DNA of 64,000 bases from positions 20,088,498 through 20,152,497 of the forward strand of contig JASXTE010000017.1 of the NCBI GenBank assembly GCA_030280995.1. The letters are read 5' to 3'. Below are positions 11,414 to 23,519 of this stretch, piece after piece. Source of the stretch: Hemileia vastatrix (taxonomy: Eukaryota; Basidiomycota; Pucciniomycetes; Pucciniales; Zaghouaniaceae). Each line of letters starts with the position of its first letter. Within the stretch, counting starts at the first letter, position 1. The notes below the pieces were generated by a model. The model was not told the DNA's origin. It saw only the letters and a list, made by a program, of their open reading frames with translations, and searched no databases. The position numbers and the translations under genes are program-made.

Positions 11414-12219
11414 TGTCAAGGTACACTTTTCGTCTAGAAGATTTGGTACGGAGTCTGTATGAAGATTTTAAGGATTAATTGGACTCTCAATAATTTGGTA
11501 CTTATTTCTCAATCAAAGATGATTTTTTACTCAATGATAAGAGGTAGATTTAAAATATTAATATAAGTTATATATTAGAATTACGTCCTTGTAAATACTA
11601 AAGATATAAAATATAAGAAATAAGTGTTATATTGTAGTTGTGGTAATAAATTAAGTTGGTAAAATAATGATTAAAAGACAACAAAAAGAGAGGCCTTATA
11701 TAGGCAAAGGGGAGACAAAGCACAGCAATCAAATTCTAAAAACAGTAGTAGGAGAGAGAGAAAAGAATATTCCAGAAGGAGTATTTTCAAATAATAAAGT
11801 TATTCTAAAAAGAAGGCTTCAAAAAGATGTATTTACAGAGTATGTCAGAAATACATCTATTTATTTAATATTTACTGTAGAAGTCAATTCTAAATAAGAA
11901 ATTTGAATTTTTTTGTATATATTTAATATTATTTGAATATTAAAATCTTATTTTATCTTAATATCTATTTTTTAATATAAATTTTTATTTTTTCCAACCT
12001 GTCAAATGAGCACGGTGTAAGAGAAAAATATAAGGGACAATTTTATATTTTTAATTTTAATTATTTATTTAATTTTATCATTCTGTAATTAGTTAATTTA
12101 TTATAACTAATTTTAATGTAACTAAATTATAATTAAATAATAATTAAAATGATAAGGTGTGGCTTCATCCAGTAAATAATTAATTATTTCACTGGGTAAG
12201 TCTAGTAGCCTGGCTGACA
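11414..12219 (-). repeat. 3' LTR of B
   Basis: 806 bp, plus-strand ends TGTCAAGG and GGCTGACA. The pair at 19332-20138 differs at about 20 sites. A TATATAAG box (minus strand) lies near 11696-11703. Confidence 0.92.
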
Positions 12220-12252
12220 CTCCCTCACTCTAAAAAAACAATAAAAAAAATG

Positions 12253-13784
12253 CTATGATTTTTTCTTTTTATACTTTTTTAGTAGAGTAGGAAGATTAGA
12301 TATCTCCTTCCCAGGTATCCAAGAATAATATTCAGATGATTTATTCTTGAATCTAAATAAGTATTCTGTACCTTTCTCAGAAGTGACTATTCCATCATTT
12401 AAAATTTTTTCAATTTCTGCTGTCTCAGTGATTTCATTTGGGGTTTTCTTTGGTCTACCCCTCCTTTTTGGAAATAAATCACTATTGGATGTGTAAGGTT
12501 TCAAAAGAGATATTGGAAAAACAGGATGTTTTCTGTCATATGGAGAATACAAAATAACTTCAACTGCATTATCTCCAATCATTCTTCTGACAACAAATGG
12601 ACCAAAAAATGGGTCTTTCAATTTGTTATTACCTTGTAAGTTGAAGTGGACTGTAGAAATTAACACTTCATCACCCTTTTTATAAGTGTATTCTTTATGG
12701 GATTTGCCTCATCTTTTCTTCTCATATTCAAATGATTTTTCAATACATTTTTAGCATGATTTCTACATAGTTGTTGCATTTGAAGAAAAGATTTTACACC
12801 AGGATGTATATCCAATTTAGGTATTTTGTTATTGAGAATTCGGGAGGGAGTATTAGGAACATATCCAAGCCAGAGCTCAAAAGGCTTTCTTTGAGTAACA
12901 GAATGAACAGTGCTATTATAAGCAAATTCTAACCCAGGAAGTAAGGTAACCCAATCATGAGTGAATCTGTCATTATCTTTATACTCAAGGCCAAAGGTGC
13001 AATATCTTCTTATCATATCCTCTAAAGTCTGAATCATTCTTTCAGCTAAACCATCAGTCTGAGGGTGATGGGCAGTAGAAAGTTTCAGATCACAACCACA
13101 AACATCCATCAGAGACATCCAAAATTCAGAAATAAATTTTGGGTCTCTGTCAGAGATTATGGCTTTAGGAAAACCAGCAGTATTAAACATATGAGACCAC
13201 CATAAGAAAGCTAATTCTTTAGTGGAAACATCCTTGTCGGTAAGGATAAATTTAAACATTTTTGTGAATCTGTCCACAATAACCCAACAAGAGTTATAAC
13301 TGTCTTTACCAGCAATAGGTAATCCTGTTACAAAATCCATGTTTATTATTTGCCATGGAGAATCAGGAGGTTCAATATGTTGCATTAATCCTGCTCTTTT
13401 ACCAGTTAATCTTTTTGATTTTTGGCAAGAATCACAAGATTCAACATATAATTTTGTGTCTTCAGACATATTAGCCCACCAAGCAGTGTTCCTAATTCTG
13501 ATCATTGTTTTTTCAAGATCAAAATGTCCAGCTAATATGTCATCATGACAAATTTTCAAGATGATTTCTTTCATAGAAGGAGGAATAAAAATGACATTAC
13601 TGAACTTTCTTCTATAATATAGGTATCCTTCATCAATTGAAAATTTACCTTTTTCCAAAGCTTTTTGGTACTTTGGTGGAAGGGTTTTAATTAATGCTTG
13701 TATTGAAGCATTCTTTGGATCATTTAATATGGTGCATAACTATTTTAAGTCAGTGTCCTTATCATATGATTCCAGAATAAGCTG
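12253..13784 (-). pseudogene. Gypsy B integrase and chromodomain
   Basis: The integrase zinc region is at 13435-13570 (HDDILAGHF...CDSCQKS, an HHCC set). The core has its first Asp in MDFVTGLPI (13330), second in ISDRDPKF (13145) and Glu in DGLAERMIQ (13045), so the DDE triad is complete. The frame runs 12660-13658, shifts near 12665, and continues to 12253 with the C-terminal domain (PVFPISLLKPY) and a chromodomain (EIEKILNDGIV...WIPGKEIS), which in chromoviruses guides insertion by binding histone marks. Stops near 13743 and 13785 separate it from RT/RNase H. Confidence 0.88.
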
Positions 13785-15998
13785 TTATAGCTCTTCCTCC
13801 ATATCAACCACATATATCCCATGAATATAAATAATTTCATCCTCAGGATCATAAGCAGGATTAGAGTCATCATTTGGTAAAGGTAACCTTGATAACATAT
13901 CCACATTTGAGTGAACAATACCAGCCCTATGAATAATTGTCATTCTCCCTCTGTAATCTTGAACAGCCAGCTGCCATCTGAACATATTTCTGTTAGGTTT
14001 TTTCAAGTTTAAAAGGGATTTAACTGCACTGCAGTCAGTGACAAGTTCAAATTTCTGGTCATCTAGGTAATAATGAAGCTTTTCTAGAGCCCATACTACA
14101 GCTAAACACTCTAATTGAGTAGCACCATATTTCAATTCACTATTTCTCAAGGTTCTTGAAATATAACAAATTACTACTTCTGAAACTTTATCATTCATCA
14201 CTTGTTTTTGATGGAGGGCAGCACCAAGACCAATGAAACTGGCATCAGTGTACAAAACAAATGGTTGATTAAAGTCAGGTAAAGCAAGAATTGGTGCTGA
14301 CATCAAAAAGTGTTTCATAGTGTCAAAGGCTCTTTGTCTTTCACTATTCCAGATAAAAGCAACATCCTTTCTAGTTAATTGGGTAAGGGGTAATGCTATG
14401 ACTTGGTAATTTTTAATATACTGTCTATAGTATCCACACATTCCCAAAAAACTTTGGAGCTCTCTCACTGTTGTAGGAGCCTTCACCTGTTGTATGGCTT
14501 CCACTTTGTTCTGGTCAACACATATCTGTAAGCCTGAAACAACATGAGCAAGAACTTTTAAAGAATGGAAACCAAATTTACATTTCTTCAAAGCAAGTGT
14601 CATATTTATTTCATCCATTTTCTGGAATACTTTACACAGGTGTTTAAGATGGTCCTCAAATTTTTTTGAGAATATAATGATATCATCAATATAAACCATC
14701 AGCCATCCTTCAATTATTTCTTGATGGAATGTGTTATCCATTACTTTTTGGAAAACTGAAGGGTCATTTTTAGGGCCAAATGGCATCCTAATATACTTAT
14801 AAATACCCATATGAGTGGCAATCTTCAGAAAGTTCTGAGAATTTTTCTCAACCGGTACCTGGTGATATCCTTTATTACCATCCAAACAGCTAATATATTT
14901 AGCACCCTGTAAAGTAGCATGTATAGAGCTGATTATAGATAAAGGGTAGATATCATCAACAGTATAAGTGTTTAGTGCTCTATAATCACCACATAACCTG
15001 GCTTTATCTTTCTCATAATAAATTAGGACAGGTGAGATAACACAATATTTAGGTGTTTCAACTACCTTTTCAATAATATTCATTTTTAAAAGGGTAGAGA
15101 TATTGTCTTCAATATCTTTTCTCTTTGTGGGAGAAGCAGGATAAGGCTTCTTCTTTAAACTAGGTGGTATATCAGTTAATGGGCAAGACAATGAATGTTT
15201 CATTTCCTCTTTAACTAATCCCAGTTCATGTGACCCATGAGCAAAGGCCATAGGAAAAGATTTTATCAAGTTAATGATGGAATCTTTATCCTCACCAGAA
15301 AGTTGTTCACCAAAAGAAGCATTGTCAATTTCAGACATAAGGGCATGAATTTCTTTTGTAGATCTTCCTTTATATTGAACCACAGAATTACATGTGTTCA
15401 ATTCTGGTTTTAATAATTTTTTAGGGGAGAAAATCTTAAATTTTCTCTTCCCATTCATCCCCATTGTGAAACATGGGTTTGAAGGATCCAATTTTATGCC
15501 ATACTTGGTTAAAATATCATTCCCTACAGTAAACCAATTGCTCAAGTTATCATTTTTCATGACAACAAAATCACAAATAGCTCTTACAAAACCATGGTTA
15601 TATTTAAAAAACACTGTGGCTTTGTATTTACCAATGGGGGACAAAACAGAGCCATACCCTCTCCAATTTTCAGAAATGATAGGCATCAGTTTAGATTTAT
15701 AGTCTTGATCTACTGAAGAAAGTGCTCTTTCAGATACTACACTTCCTCCAGCTCCAGAATCCAGAACAACTTCAATGCTGGTTCCATTGATCAAGACTGG
15801 TGCCATAAGAGGGGCAAAAATAATTGAGCTATCCTCAATGTTCTTTATGATCTCAGCATCTTCAACTGTAGATAAATCATTATTATCAATGTCAATAGTA
15901 TTTAAATAATGAATATCCTCTTCCAGAATCAAGATTTCTTGTTGAGATTCATATGAAATATTGCTGGCACAATCACTTGATGTATCATCCAGTGCCAC
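13785..15998 (-). pseudogene. Gypsy B protease, reverse transcriptase, RNase H (open for 737 codons)
   Basis: Continuous frame. The protease active site VVLDSGAGGSVVSE is near 15750, RT has ARLCGDYRALNTYTVDDIYP near 14985 and the catalytic box MVYIDDIIIFSK near 14690, and RNase H has FVLYTDASFIGLGAALHQ near 14250. All catalytic motifs are intact. The frame ends at a TAA at 13785-13787 where relatives C and G continue with Leu, i.e. a single nonsense change. It was originally part of one gag-pol frame; the junction with gag is a frameshift near 16145. Confidence 0.9.
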
Positions 15999-17574
15999 TG
16001 TGTCATCAGCATGCTCCTCTGTTTGTTCTACAAGATTTATCTTCTTGTCACAAACATGGCCTTTCTGCCAAGGCTTGTTGCACTTGAAGCAAGTGTTTGT
16101 TGCATACTTCTTTGGTGCAACCGGGGCAGAAGGTTTACCAACCTTTTCCAGATGTTCTGTTGGTAAGTGGAGGGTTTCTCCAAAGGGGTCCTAGGAATGA
16201 ATCTTCTGGCATCATACTTATTTTTTAGAAGTATCTCCTTGCAAGTATTAATGAAAGAAGAGGGTTCTTTGGAGAACTCAGTCCTAGCCACTATTAAGTC
16301 TCTCAGAGACATTGGTAATTTATAGAGGATCCTGTCCTTCCATAAATCAAACTCCATATTTGGGTCCATTGCCCTTAAGATTTTTACAAGTTTCATTAAA
16401 AACTCAACAGGTTTATCAGTAGAAGAGCTATATCTAGTTTCCTCATACTGCCTTTGTTGAGCCATTCTGAGCTTGGAGCCACCAAATTGTTCTTTAATTA
16501 ATTTCTTCCAATCCTCCGATAAGTAGTCATTCCCATCCAGGAGAACAGATTCATACCACATCAGGGCAACATTAATGAACAAAGAAATTAACTTGGACAC
16601 AATTTCCTCATCTGGGAGTTTGTAAGAATTTTTTAAGTTATCACTTCTGCAAATAAATTGTTGCCAATCAGAGGAAGAATCACCATCAAATGTTGGGTAC
16701 TGGTCAAGTTTTGGCCAATTCTTTTGATTTGAAGGAGTCTCCTTAGTACTAGCTTGTTTCTGAGTAAGAAGCAGCTGTAATTTCTCTAATTGTGCTGAAA
16801 TCTCATTTTTTAATCCTTCTGTTGCAGATCCTGGTGCATCATCAGTTTTTCATGGATACTCAGTGTTTTCAACAGGTATTTCTGGATCTATTTTTATTTT
16901 AGATGAACTAGCCACAGGTACTATTTGAGCATCCTGCACTATATGTTCCTTCACAGAAATGTCAGAATATTTTTGGTCATTTAACAATGAGTTCAATTTT
17001 TCTTCAATGGTTGATAGTCTTGTTTTCATTCTTGGAAGACTAGATAAACTCTCATTGATAGTTGCAAAAGATAATTGATTTTTATGTTGAAAAGATGACA
17101 AATGGTCATTCAATATTTTCAGGTTTATCTTATCTATCTCTACCTCCTGGCAACAGGCAGATACAGTATCTTTTAGTTTAGACAAATCATTTTTTATATT
17201 TTGCCATAAAGCAACTTTCTTTTCATGGGTTGCTTTGTAATGAGACAATTCATCAGAGACTCTCTGTGCTTCACTTCTTAATGCTTGATAACCCTGATCA
17301 GTTAACAAACTATTATATCTCTGAGTCAATTGCATATTGTTCATTATATGATTTTGCTTGGCAATAATATCTCTCAAGTGCTCATCATTAATTCTTGCTA
17401 CATCTGGAGTGTTTATCAATAAGGAAACTGAGTAACTTTCCAGACTCTCATAGAGCTCAGGGTCAAGAGTTTCATCAATCACAGCCATATCAGGATTAAT
17501 CATTGAGGTAGCAATTAAAAGTAATGGATTAGATACATGAGATATCTGTCTACTATTCCCAGCCTCTATAGGTC

Positions 17575-18274
17575 TCAAGGTTTCATCCTGCCTTCCAGAT
17601 TTACCTGAAGGAACAGAGTCAGCCACAAGAAAAGGCACTTGAGAATCAATAGAGGGACGTAAAAGGGTTTGCTGGGTATCACCACATTGGGCTTCCTTCT
17701 TCTTTTGCCTCCTTGATAAGGGTGGGGAGGAGTGGGGTTGAACTGGGTGGGCGTTGATGGACCTACCTGAGGTAACTGATGCTGGTTTTGAGCCAAGTAG
17801 TCCCACTGAGTGTTGAGCCAGTCCCACTGCCACTTGGACACTTCCACCATCTCTTGGGACTGGGGAGACAATTGTTGTTGATCCCTGGGAGGAAGAGGTT
17901 TCTTCTTCTCTTGGAGAAAAGTATCTGTTCTTCTCACCTTTTCTTCCAAGGCATCTACCCTTAACTTTAGTCTCAAGCTGTCTGTCCTTAACTCCTTTAT
18001 GTGAGTAGACAGATTCTTTACCTGCTGAGGCAACGGCATATTTTTTATCCTGAAGCCTTTTGGAAGCTCTTCTGGTGGGTTTATCATGGGCTTCTGATCC
18101 TGAGTTGTGTCCACTAGGATTTCTAATTCTTCCATTTCTACATCCTGTTTGGGGCAAGGATTTATTAGTTTGAGAAATTCTTCTTGTTAAAGGAGAACTT
18201 ACAGAAGTAGGCTCATCATAATCAATTAAGTCTACTTCTTCTTTACGTGCAGCAAAACCACTTTGGTCAGTCAT
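17575..18274 (-). CDS. ORF1 of Gypsy B, two exons (18203-18274 and 17575-18144)
   Basis: Exon 1 encodes 24 residues (MTDQSGFAARKEEVDLIDYD then EPTS). Removing the 58-bp intron joins it in frame to DVEMEELEIL, giving about 213 residues. The exon 2 frame carries LPKGFRIKNMPLPQQ, a coiled coil from NLSTHIKELRTD, WQWDWL, WDYLAQ and HPYQGGKRRRK. The equivalent protein is intronless in A and spliced in C and G. In B the usual Pro-Trp-stop end and the donor of intron 2 are mutated, so the frame runs on to 17575. The role is unknown. The alternative view is that the frame is a by-product of nucleotide conservation, but the protein blocks are shared by families A/B and C/G. Confidence 0.6.
18145..18202 (-). 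other. Gag intron 1 in B (58 bp)
   Basis: On the minus strand: donor TCT|GTAAGT at 18202, branch-like AAACTAAT, acceptor CCAAACAG|GATG ending at 18145. The length is 1 modulo 3, so splicing switches frame from gag-pol to ORF1. Copy A has the exact exon join at the same point. Confidence 0.78.
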
Positions 18275-18369
18275 TTTAAGATTTAACTGAAATGAAAAAA
18301 GAGAGACAAATTAATTAGTCTTTTATTTTTAATTTTTATTTAACAGAAATAAAATAAAAATAAAAATAA

Positions 18370-18965
18370 TCTTTTTAGGATAAAAATCAACTTAAATAAA
18401 ATTAATTTATTAGTAAGAAAAATTTAAAACCAGGATTATAATATAATCAACTGTAGAAATAAATTAAAAATTTTATTTAATAATTATTTATTTTCAGGAT
18501 TTAAATCAACTAATTTATTACCAGGACTTGTTGTCAACTGAAGTAATCAAATATGAAACTTTATTAATCTAACAAAATTTTATTAAACTGATAACTTAAC
18601 TACCAGGACTTAATGTCAACTGAAGTAATTAAATATAAATTTTTTATTTTAAAATTTTATTAAACTGATCACTTAACTACCAGGACTTAATGTCAACTGA
18701 AGTAATTAAATATGAGTTTTATTAATTAAAAAATTTCTTGAACTACCAGGACTCAAAGTCAACTGAAGTAATTAAATATTATTTATTAATTAAAAAAAAT
18801 ATTATTTTCAGGACAATTTGTCAACTGGAACAATTAAAATTCAAATTAATCAGGACAATTGTCAACTGAAAAATGATAATAATTAATATTAAAATATAAT
18901 TATTTTATTACTTCTGGGACTAAGAAAAGTTATTGCTCTATTATGGTCAACCAGGAAAAATAAAA
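18370..18965 (-). repeat. Leader repeats of B
   Basis: About ten copies of the same motif as in A (plus strand TACCAGGACTTAATGTCAAC), at 18520, 18600, 18679, 18744, 18808 and 18851 plus more divergent ones at 18379, 18432, 18493 and 18915. Spacing varies from 27 to 80 bp with AT-rich spacers, so the motif rather than the spacing is kept. Confidence 0.78.
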
Positions 18966-19170
18966 ATAAAAATATAATAATAAAATTAAATTCCAAATTA
19001 CCAGACACCTCCCCCTGCAAAATGAGCAAATTAATGCCACTTACAGAGTGCTGAGTAAAAGGAAATATGTAGCAATTGAAGAGTGAAGAGTAACCCACAA
19101 ATAGTAATAACAATAATTACCACGATATATACAATGTTTAGTCAGTATATGAACTTAAGTTTTGGAGCGC

Positions 19171-19184
19171 GGTTTGATTCCCGT
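19171..19184 (+). other. tRNA T-arm-like box in the leader of B
   Basis: GGTTTGATTCCCGT differs by one base from the consensus GGTTCGATTCC of tRNA T-arms (B box). It lies antisense to the element about 150 bp inside the LTR, with counterparts in A (10901-10914) and F (45453-45467). Confidence 0.35.
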
Positions 19185-19317
19185 TTGCAGCCAAAACTTT
19201 TATCACGTGACGTATGACCTTCGTCGTTTTCTTGCCTTCTCTTGTCCTTTACAGGTACTTGTACGCCAATGGTCCCCTCGATTACGCCTCAAGTAATGTT
19301 GTGCCGTCGATATTTCG

Positions 19318-19331
19318 GAAAGGATCCCAAT
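19318..19331 (-). other. Putative primer binding site of B
   Basis: The minus strand reads ATTGGGATCCTTTC directly inside the 5' LTR. Confidence 0.6.
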
Positions 19332-20138
19332 TGTCAAGGTACACTTTTGGTCTAGAAGATTTGGTACAGAGTTTGTATGAAGATTTTAAGGATTAATTGG
19401 ACTCTCAATAATTTTGTACGTATTTCTCAATCAAAGATGATTTTTTACTCAATGATAAGAGGTAGATTTAAAATATGAATATAAGTTATAGATTAGAATT
19501 ACGTCCTTGTAAATACTAAAGATATAAAATATAAGAAATAAGTGTTATATTGTAGTTGTGGTAATAAAATAAGTTGGTAAAAGAATGATTAAAAGACAAT
19601 AAAAAGAGAGGCCTTATATAGGCAAAGGAGAGACAAAGCACGGCAATCAAATTCTAAAAACAGTAGTAGGAGAGAGAGAAAAGAATATTCCAGAAGGAGT
19701 ATTTTCAAATAATAAAGTTATTCTAAAAAGAAGGCATCAAAAAGATGTATTTACAGAGTATGTCAGAAATACATCAATTTATTTAATATTTACTGTAGAA
19801 GTCAATTCTAAATAAGAAATTTGAATTTTTTTTGTATATATTTAATATTATTTGAATATTAAAATCTTATTTTATCTTACTATCTATTTTTTAATATAAA
19901 TTTTTATTTTTTCCAACCTGTCAAATGAGCACGGTGTTAGAGAAAAATATAAGGGAAAATTTTATATTTTTAATTTTAATTATTTATTTAATTTTATCAT
20001 TCTGTAATTAGTTAATTTATTATAACTAATTTGAATGTAACTAAATTATATTTAAATAATAATTAAAATGATAAGGTGCGGCTTCATCCAGTAAATAATT
20101 AATTATTTCACTGGGTAAGTCTAGTAGCCTGGCTGACA
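19332..20138 (-). repeat. 5' LTR of B
   Basis: 807 bp, pairs with 11414-12219. It supplies the promoter for the element; its outer end is followed by the second GTATG at 20139-20143. Confidence 0.92.
19613..19620 (-). promoter_or_regulatory. TATA box in the 5' LTR of B
   Basis: The minus strand reads GCCTATATAAGGCC here. Equivalent boxes are TATAAAAG in C and TATATAAG in G, each in a GC-richer island of an otherwise AT-rich LTR. Confidence 0.6.
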
Positions 20139-20143
20139 GTATG

Positions 20144-20574
20144 TGAATATAAAAAAGATATACTAAGGTTATGCTTCAATAAAAGGTATCATATTCATTT
20201 GATATAAATCTTAAGTTCCCTTAGATTGTCACACTTAGTATAGAAAATTTGATTTAAAATGTTATTTTAACTTAATTTTAAATTTCTTAATAAAGAAATT
20301 TGAATTCTTTAGATTTCTTATATTTTAATAATATTTTTATTCCCTTTTCAACTTTATTATTGAGCACGGTGCTAGGGAGTAAAAATATATGGGACATTTA
20401 TTAATTTTTATTTATTTCAAAATTTACTTATTGTACTTAGCTAGTTAATTGTAAGTAGTACATAATTAAATAATAGATAATAAATTGTTAATAAGAATTT
20501 TAAAAAAAGGTGTGGCTTCATCTCAGTAAGATAATTAATTATTTTACTGCAAAAGTCTAGTAGCCTGGCTTACA
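20144..20574 (-). repeat. 5' LTR of A, outer part
   Basis: Continues the A LTR after the B insertion and its GTATG copy. It matches the truncated 3' LTR at 3720-4125 and ends GCCTGGCTTACA (TGTAAGCC on the element strand). Confidence 0.82.
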
Positions 20575-22595
20575 CTTACATATATTGAATGGGTGTTCAA
20601 TTTTCTCAAGAAATATTTTACTGGGGTAAGATTTTATCTTATAAAGAGAAATATTTCTGCAATTTCACAAAATTAAGCAAATGAACAGGATAAGTCAAAA
20701 CAAAGTGATAATTGTCTACAATTTATATTATAATTCTAATTATTTATCTCAATTATAATAAATTTATTTCTGATAATTCTGACTTATGATTAATAAAATA
20801 ATTTTCAATACACATGGGCTTATTTATTTCATTATAGTACTTAATAATTTTATACTAGGCTGCTAAGCAGAAACTGAAATTTTATTACAAGTATTTTTCA
20901 ACAAAATTTAAAATTATTAAGGCTGAAGGAAGTAGAAGCTTTGATTGAAATTCTCAAAGAACATCTTTCTATTTTAATTTTTTATAAAATTTTTTTTACC
21001 CTTATCACTTAACAAGAGCATTAAACTTCAGATATGAAAATACATTTCAATTTACAAATATAATATGTTATTGATATATTATTAAAAATTGGTTTTTATT
21101 GCCAGAAATAAAAATGGCACCATCTACCAGGTCTATATGGATCAAAAAACAATGGAAGTTCTGTTTTGGGGGGGACACCTGCTAGCATGTGACATCAGTT
21201 TTGTAGGTAAATTTTGTTAAATTATACATAAACATCCATGAAATATATATTGAATCATTGAAAACATTATTACATTTACATGAAAGAAACTAGCAAATTT
21301 TTTACTTAAACTTGTTCTTTATTAATTTAAATTTTAATGTTGTTATAAATGTGGGGGGGGCTTTTTTTATTTGAAATTTTAATTTCATTAAACTATTTTC
21401 TACTTCAATGGGCCCTATAAATATAAAACATAAGTTTTATGAACTCTTTTATTAATTGGTCCCAGATATTTTATACTTTCATGGATTAGTAAAACATATT
21501 TCTATGTGCACATTTTTACTAACTCAAAAATCTTAAAATTTAAGGGACCTAAACCAAAATTGGATGTTTGAAATATTTCTTAAAATTATATAATATATAA
21601 ACATATTTTTTTGGTAAATTTAAGATTTCATGTTAAATTTAGCACTGTTTGTGGCTGATTGGGTGTTCAAAAAACACGCCAAACTTTAATAAAATCCATA
21701 CTTATTCTTTAACAAACTTAAGAAATTTTTATCACAACAACACATTTTTGTTTTGCCATGAGACACACAACTTATGAAACAATTGTACAACAGTTGAGAA
21801 TCAATTATTTTTTGCACTTAAGACCCACTTATGACCTTTAAGTGCTGAAAAAAACTGTTACATAACTGTTATGTATTCATTGCACAATTGTTGCACCCCA
21901 AGACAAAACAAACATTTGTTGCAGTGTATTATAAAAGCTATATTCATGAAAGGTTCCATAAAAATTTTATATGTATTTTTCAAACCTTTCCACAAGTTAT
22001 AAACTACAAATATTCAAAGATAACAAGCAGAATAAATTATGGTGGCATATTATATGGGTTATATTTTTTGGGGAAGATTATCACTTAGAAATTTTTCTTC
22101 CTTATCAGATTGGTAATTCAAATAAAAATTTAGCTACATTTATGAAGTTTGGGGAAAAGTTTTAATTAAAGTTGCCTCAGATATTTTTTAAAAATAATAA
22201 TTTTAGTTAGTGCAAGGATCTTTTAATTCAACAAAATTTTTTGATGGAGTGGTTGGTTACTCTGATTACTCAAATTATACAAACTCACTTGTGTACCTTT
22301 TACCTGTACAGATATAAAAGACCCAGTGTAAGATTCATTTCAGGTTACCTCATGGGTTACTTTAAGATTTGTCAAAAATAACTTGCCTACAGGTCATCTT
22401 AATTTTCAACCTGTAAACAGTCTGTGGCCCAACAGTCCAATAGGGCTCATAGATTTTTTGTGGTGTCAAGGGTCATTAAGGGAAAGTTCAGTATAATAAA
22501 ATTATCATTTGTTTCAAGTGGCTTACATGCTGATAGTTCTTATACTTAATTCCCCTGGTTCTTTCTCTCTAATCTGCTCAAGGAGGGTACAACCT
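20575..22595. other. AT-rich stretch with no recognised gene
   Basis: No convincing ORF, domain or LTR was seen. It contains a G8 run near 21353 and a stretch ending at 21926 whose reverse complement begins CACTGCAACAAATG, like a CACTA-type transposon end, but no partner end was found. Confidence 0.5.
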
Positions 22596-23513
22596 TCACT
22601 CCTCAGTTCTGTTTTTTACCTGCGCTTTACCTGCACTATCTTTCACCTCACTAACCCTAATTGTCCCCCTACACTCCCTTGCTAGATGACCACCACTACC
22701 ACATTTGATGAACAGCCCTCTGCTAATATTCCTCTGGTATTCCTCATCACATACCCTCCTCTCTCCACTAGCACCATCTGCATTTACTGCATCAATTTTC
22801 ATAGTGTTTGGGTCCCTGGAACTGGCCCTGCTTGACAAGGCATAGTTGCACCACTGAGAAGTGTCACTCCAACCATCCATTTTCTGATGTGTAAATTCAT
22901 TATCAAATTGAATGGCCAGTTCCTTGAGCACTTGGGTGGGGGTTGGACAAGGGTGACTGATTAGGGTGCTCCTGATTTTCAGCAAGAGCCCATTTCTAAA
23001 GTGAAACATGAGCTCTTCTTCTCCCCATATTGTAACATAGCTGGTGTGGCCCCAGAATTCTTAAACATACTTGGAAACAGAGTGTTTCTGTCATACCTGG
23101 TTGAGAGAATTCTCCAAGGTTGTGGCCACATCAGGGCCACCAAATGCTGATTAAAATACCGCCATGAGATGACAGAAATATGTTTCCAAATTTCCATTCC
23201 CAAGGAGTGCCTTTGTACATTTCCTCACCCAGCATGCCACCTCATTTGTGAGGTACATGATTGTGAACCCAATTTTTGAATGCTCATCTGGAAACTGATG
23301 ACTGTTGAGCAGGACATAAAGGTTTATGTGTGATGTGTACTGATCTTCCCAGGTGACTTGATTTCCATCAAATATTTCTGGGAATTCAATATTTGGGCCT
23401 TTTACAAGCAGATCTGGTGTTGTAGATGGTTCCTGTTCCTTGTCTTCAGTGGTGTCAAGTTTTGCTTCTGTGGGGCTGTGATATGAGGGCTGTTCCTCTG
23501 CTATAAGTTCCAT
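22596..23513 (-). pseudogene. Gag relic H (Gypsy, different lineage)
   Basis: From 23513 down, a gag core (FPEIFDGNQVTWEDQY, HQFPDEHSKIGFTIMYLTNE) continues through frame changes near 23180 and 22990 into a C-terminal part with a knuckle-like LFIKCGSGGHLAREC at about 22690. The first Cys of the CX2CX4HX4C knuckle is Phe. The N-terminal Glu/Thr-rich region and capsid motifs resemble Tf1/sushi-type gag, not the A-G family. Its upstream side is cut at 23520 by the LTR of D2, and no protease or pol follows within the window. Confidence 0.72.
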
Positions 23514-23519
23514 GAGTCT

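Larger units (their letters stand above)
16037..18274 (-). pseudogene. Gypsy B gag, unspliced frame
   Basis: From ATG 18274 the unspliced frame stays open through intron 1 and the ORF1-overlapping region for 474 codons to a TGA at 16847-16849. It resumes through the capsid block (NWPKLDQYPTFDGDSSSDW near 16700) to a one-base deletion near 16145, after which the knuckle is out of frame. The middle (about 17050-17480) is rich in Leu/Asn/Lys and predicted coiled coil. The N-terminal part is Ser/Arg/Lys-rich and less conserved than the overlapping frame. Gag builds the particle; two lesions inactivate this copy. Confidence 0.85.
11414..20138 (-). mobile_element. Gypsy B, full-length chromovirus nested in A
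   Basis: Two LTRs of 806 and 807 bp (20 substitutions and one indel by hand count), TGTCA...TGACA ends, a GTATG duplication, polypurine tract at 12220-12235, primer site at 19318-19331, leader repeats and the full gag to chromodomain coding region are all present. The order is that of a chromovirus, with integrase last and a chromodomain at the C end. The coding region has only a few breaks, so the insertion is fairly young. Confidence 0.93.
3720..20574 (-). mobile_element. Gypsy A, chromovirus, split by element B in its 5' LTR
   Basis: The minus-strand element has a truncated 3' LTR (3720-4125), polypurine tract, gag-pol (4157-9726), ORF1 (9573-10112), leader (10113-11061), and a 5' LTR in two parts (11062-11413 and 20144-20574) separated by element B and its GTATG duplication. 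LTR ends are TG...CA with TGTCAGCC or TGTAAGCC at the outer edge on the element strand. It uniquely lacks gag intron 1, as if copied from spliced RNA. Many frame breaks in pol show that it is dead. Confidence 0.88.

Noticed and set aside
15394..15702. Plus-strand open stretches antisense to Gypsy genes (also 7298-7561, 35333-35569, 50040-50261)
   Set aside because: They mirror the conserved protease/RT coding strand, recur at the same place in A, B, C and G for that reason, and show no domain of their own.
21880..21926. CACTA-like transposon end (reverse complement CACTGCAACAAATG)
   Set aside because: No matching opposite end, target duplication or transposase was found within the stretch 20575-22595.
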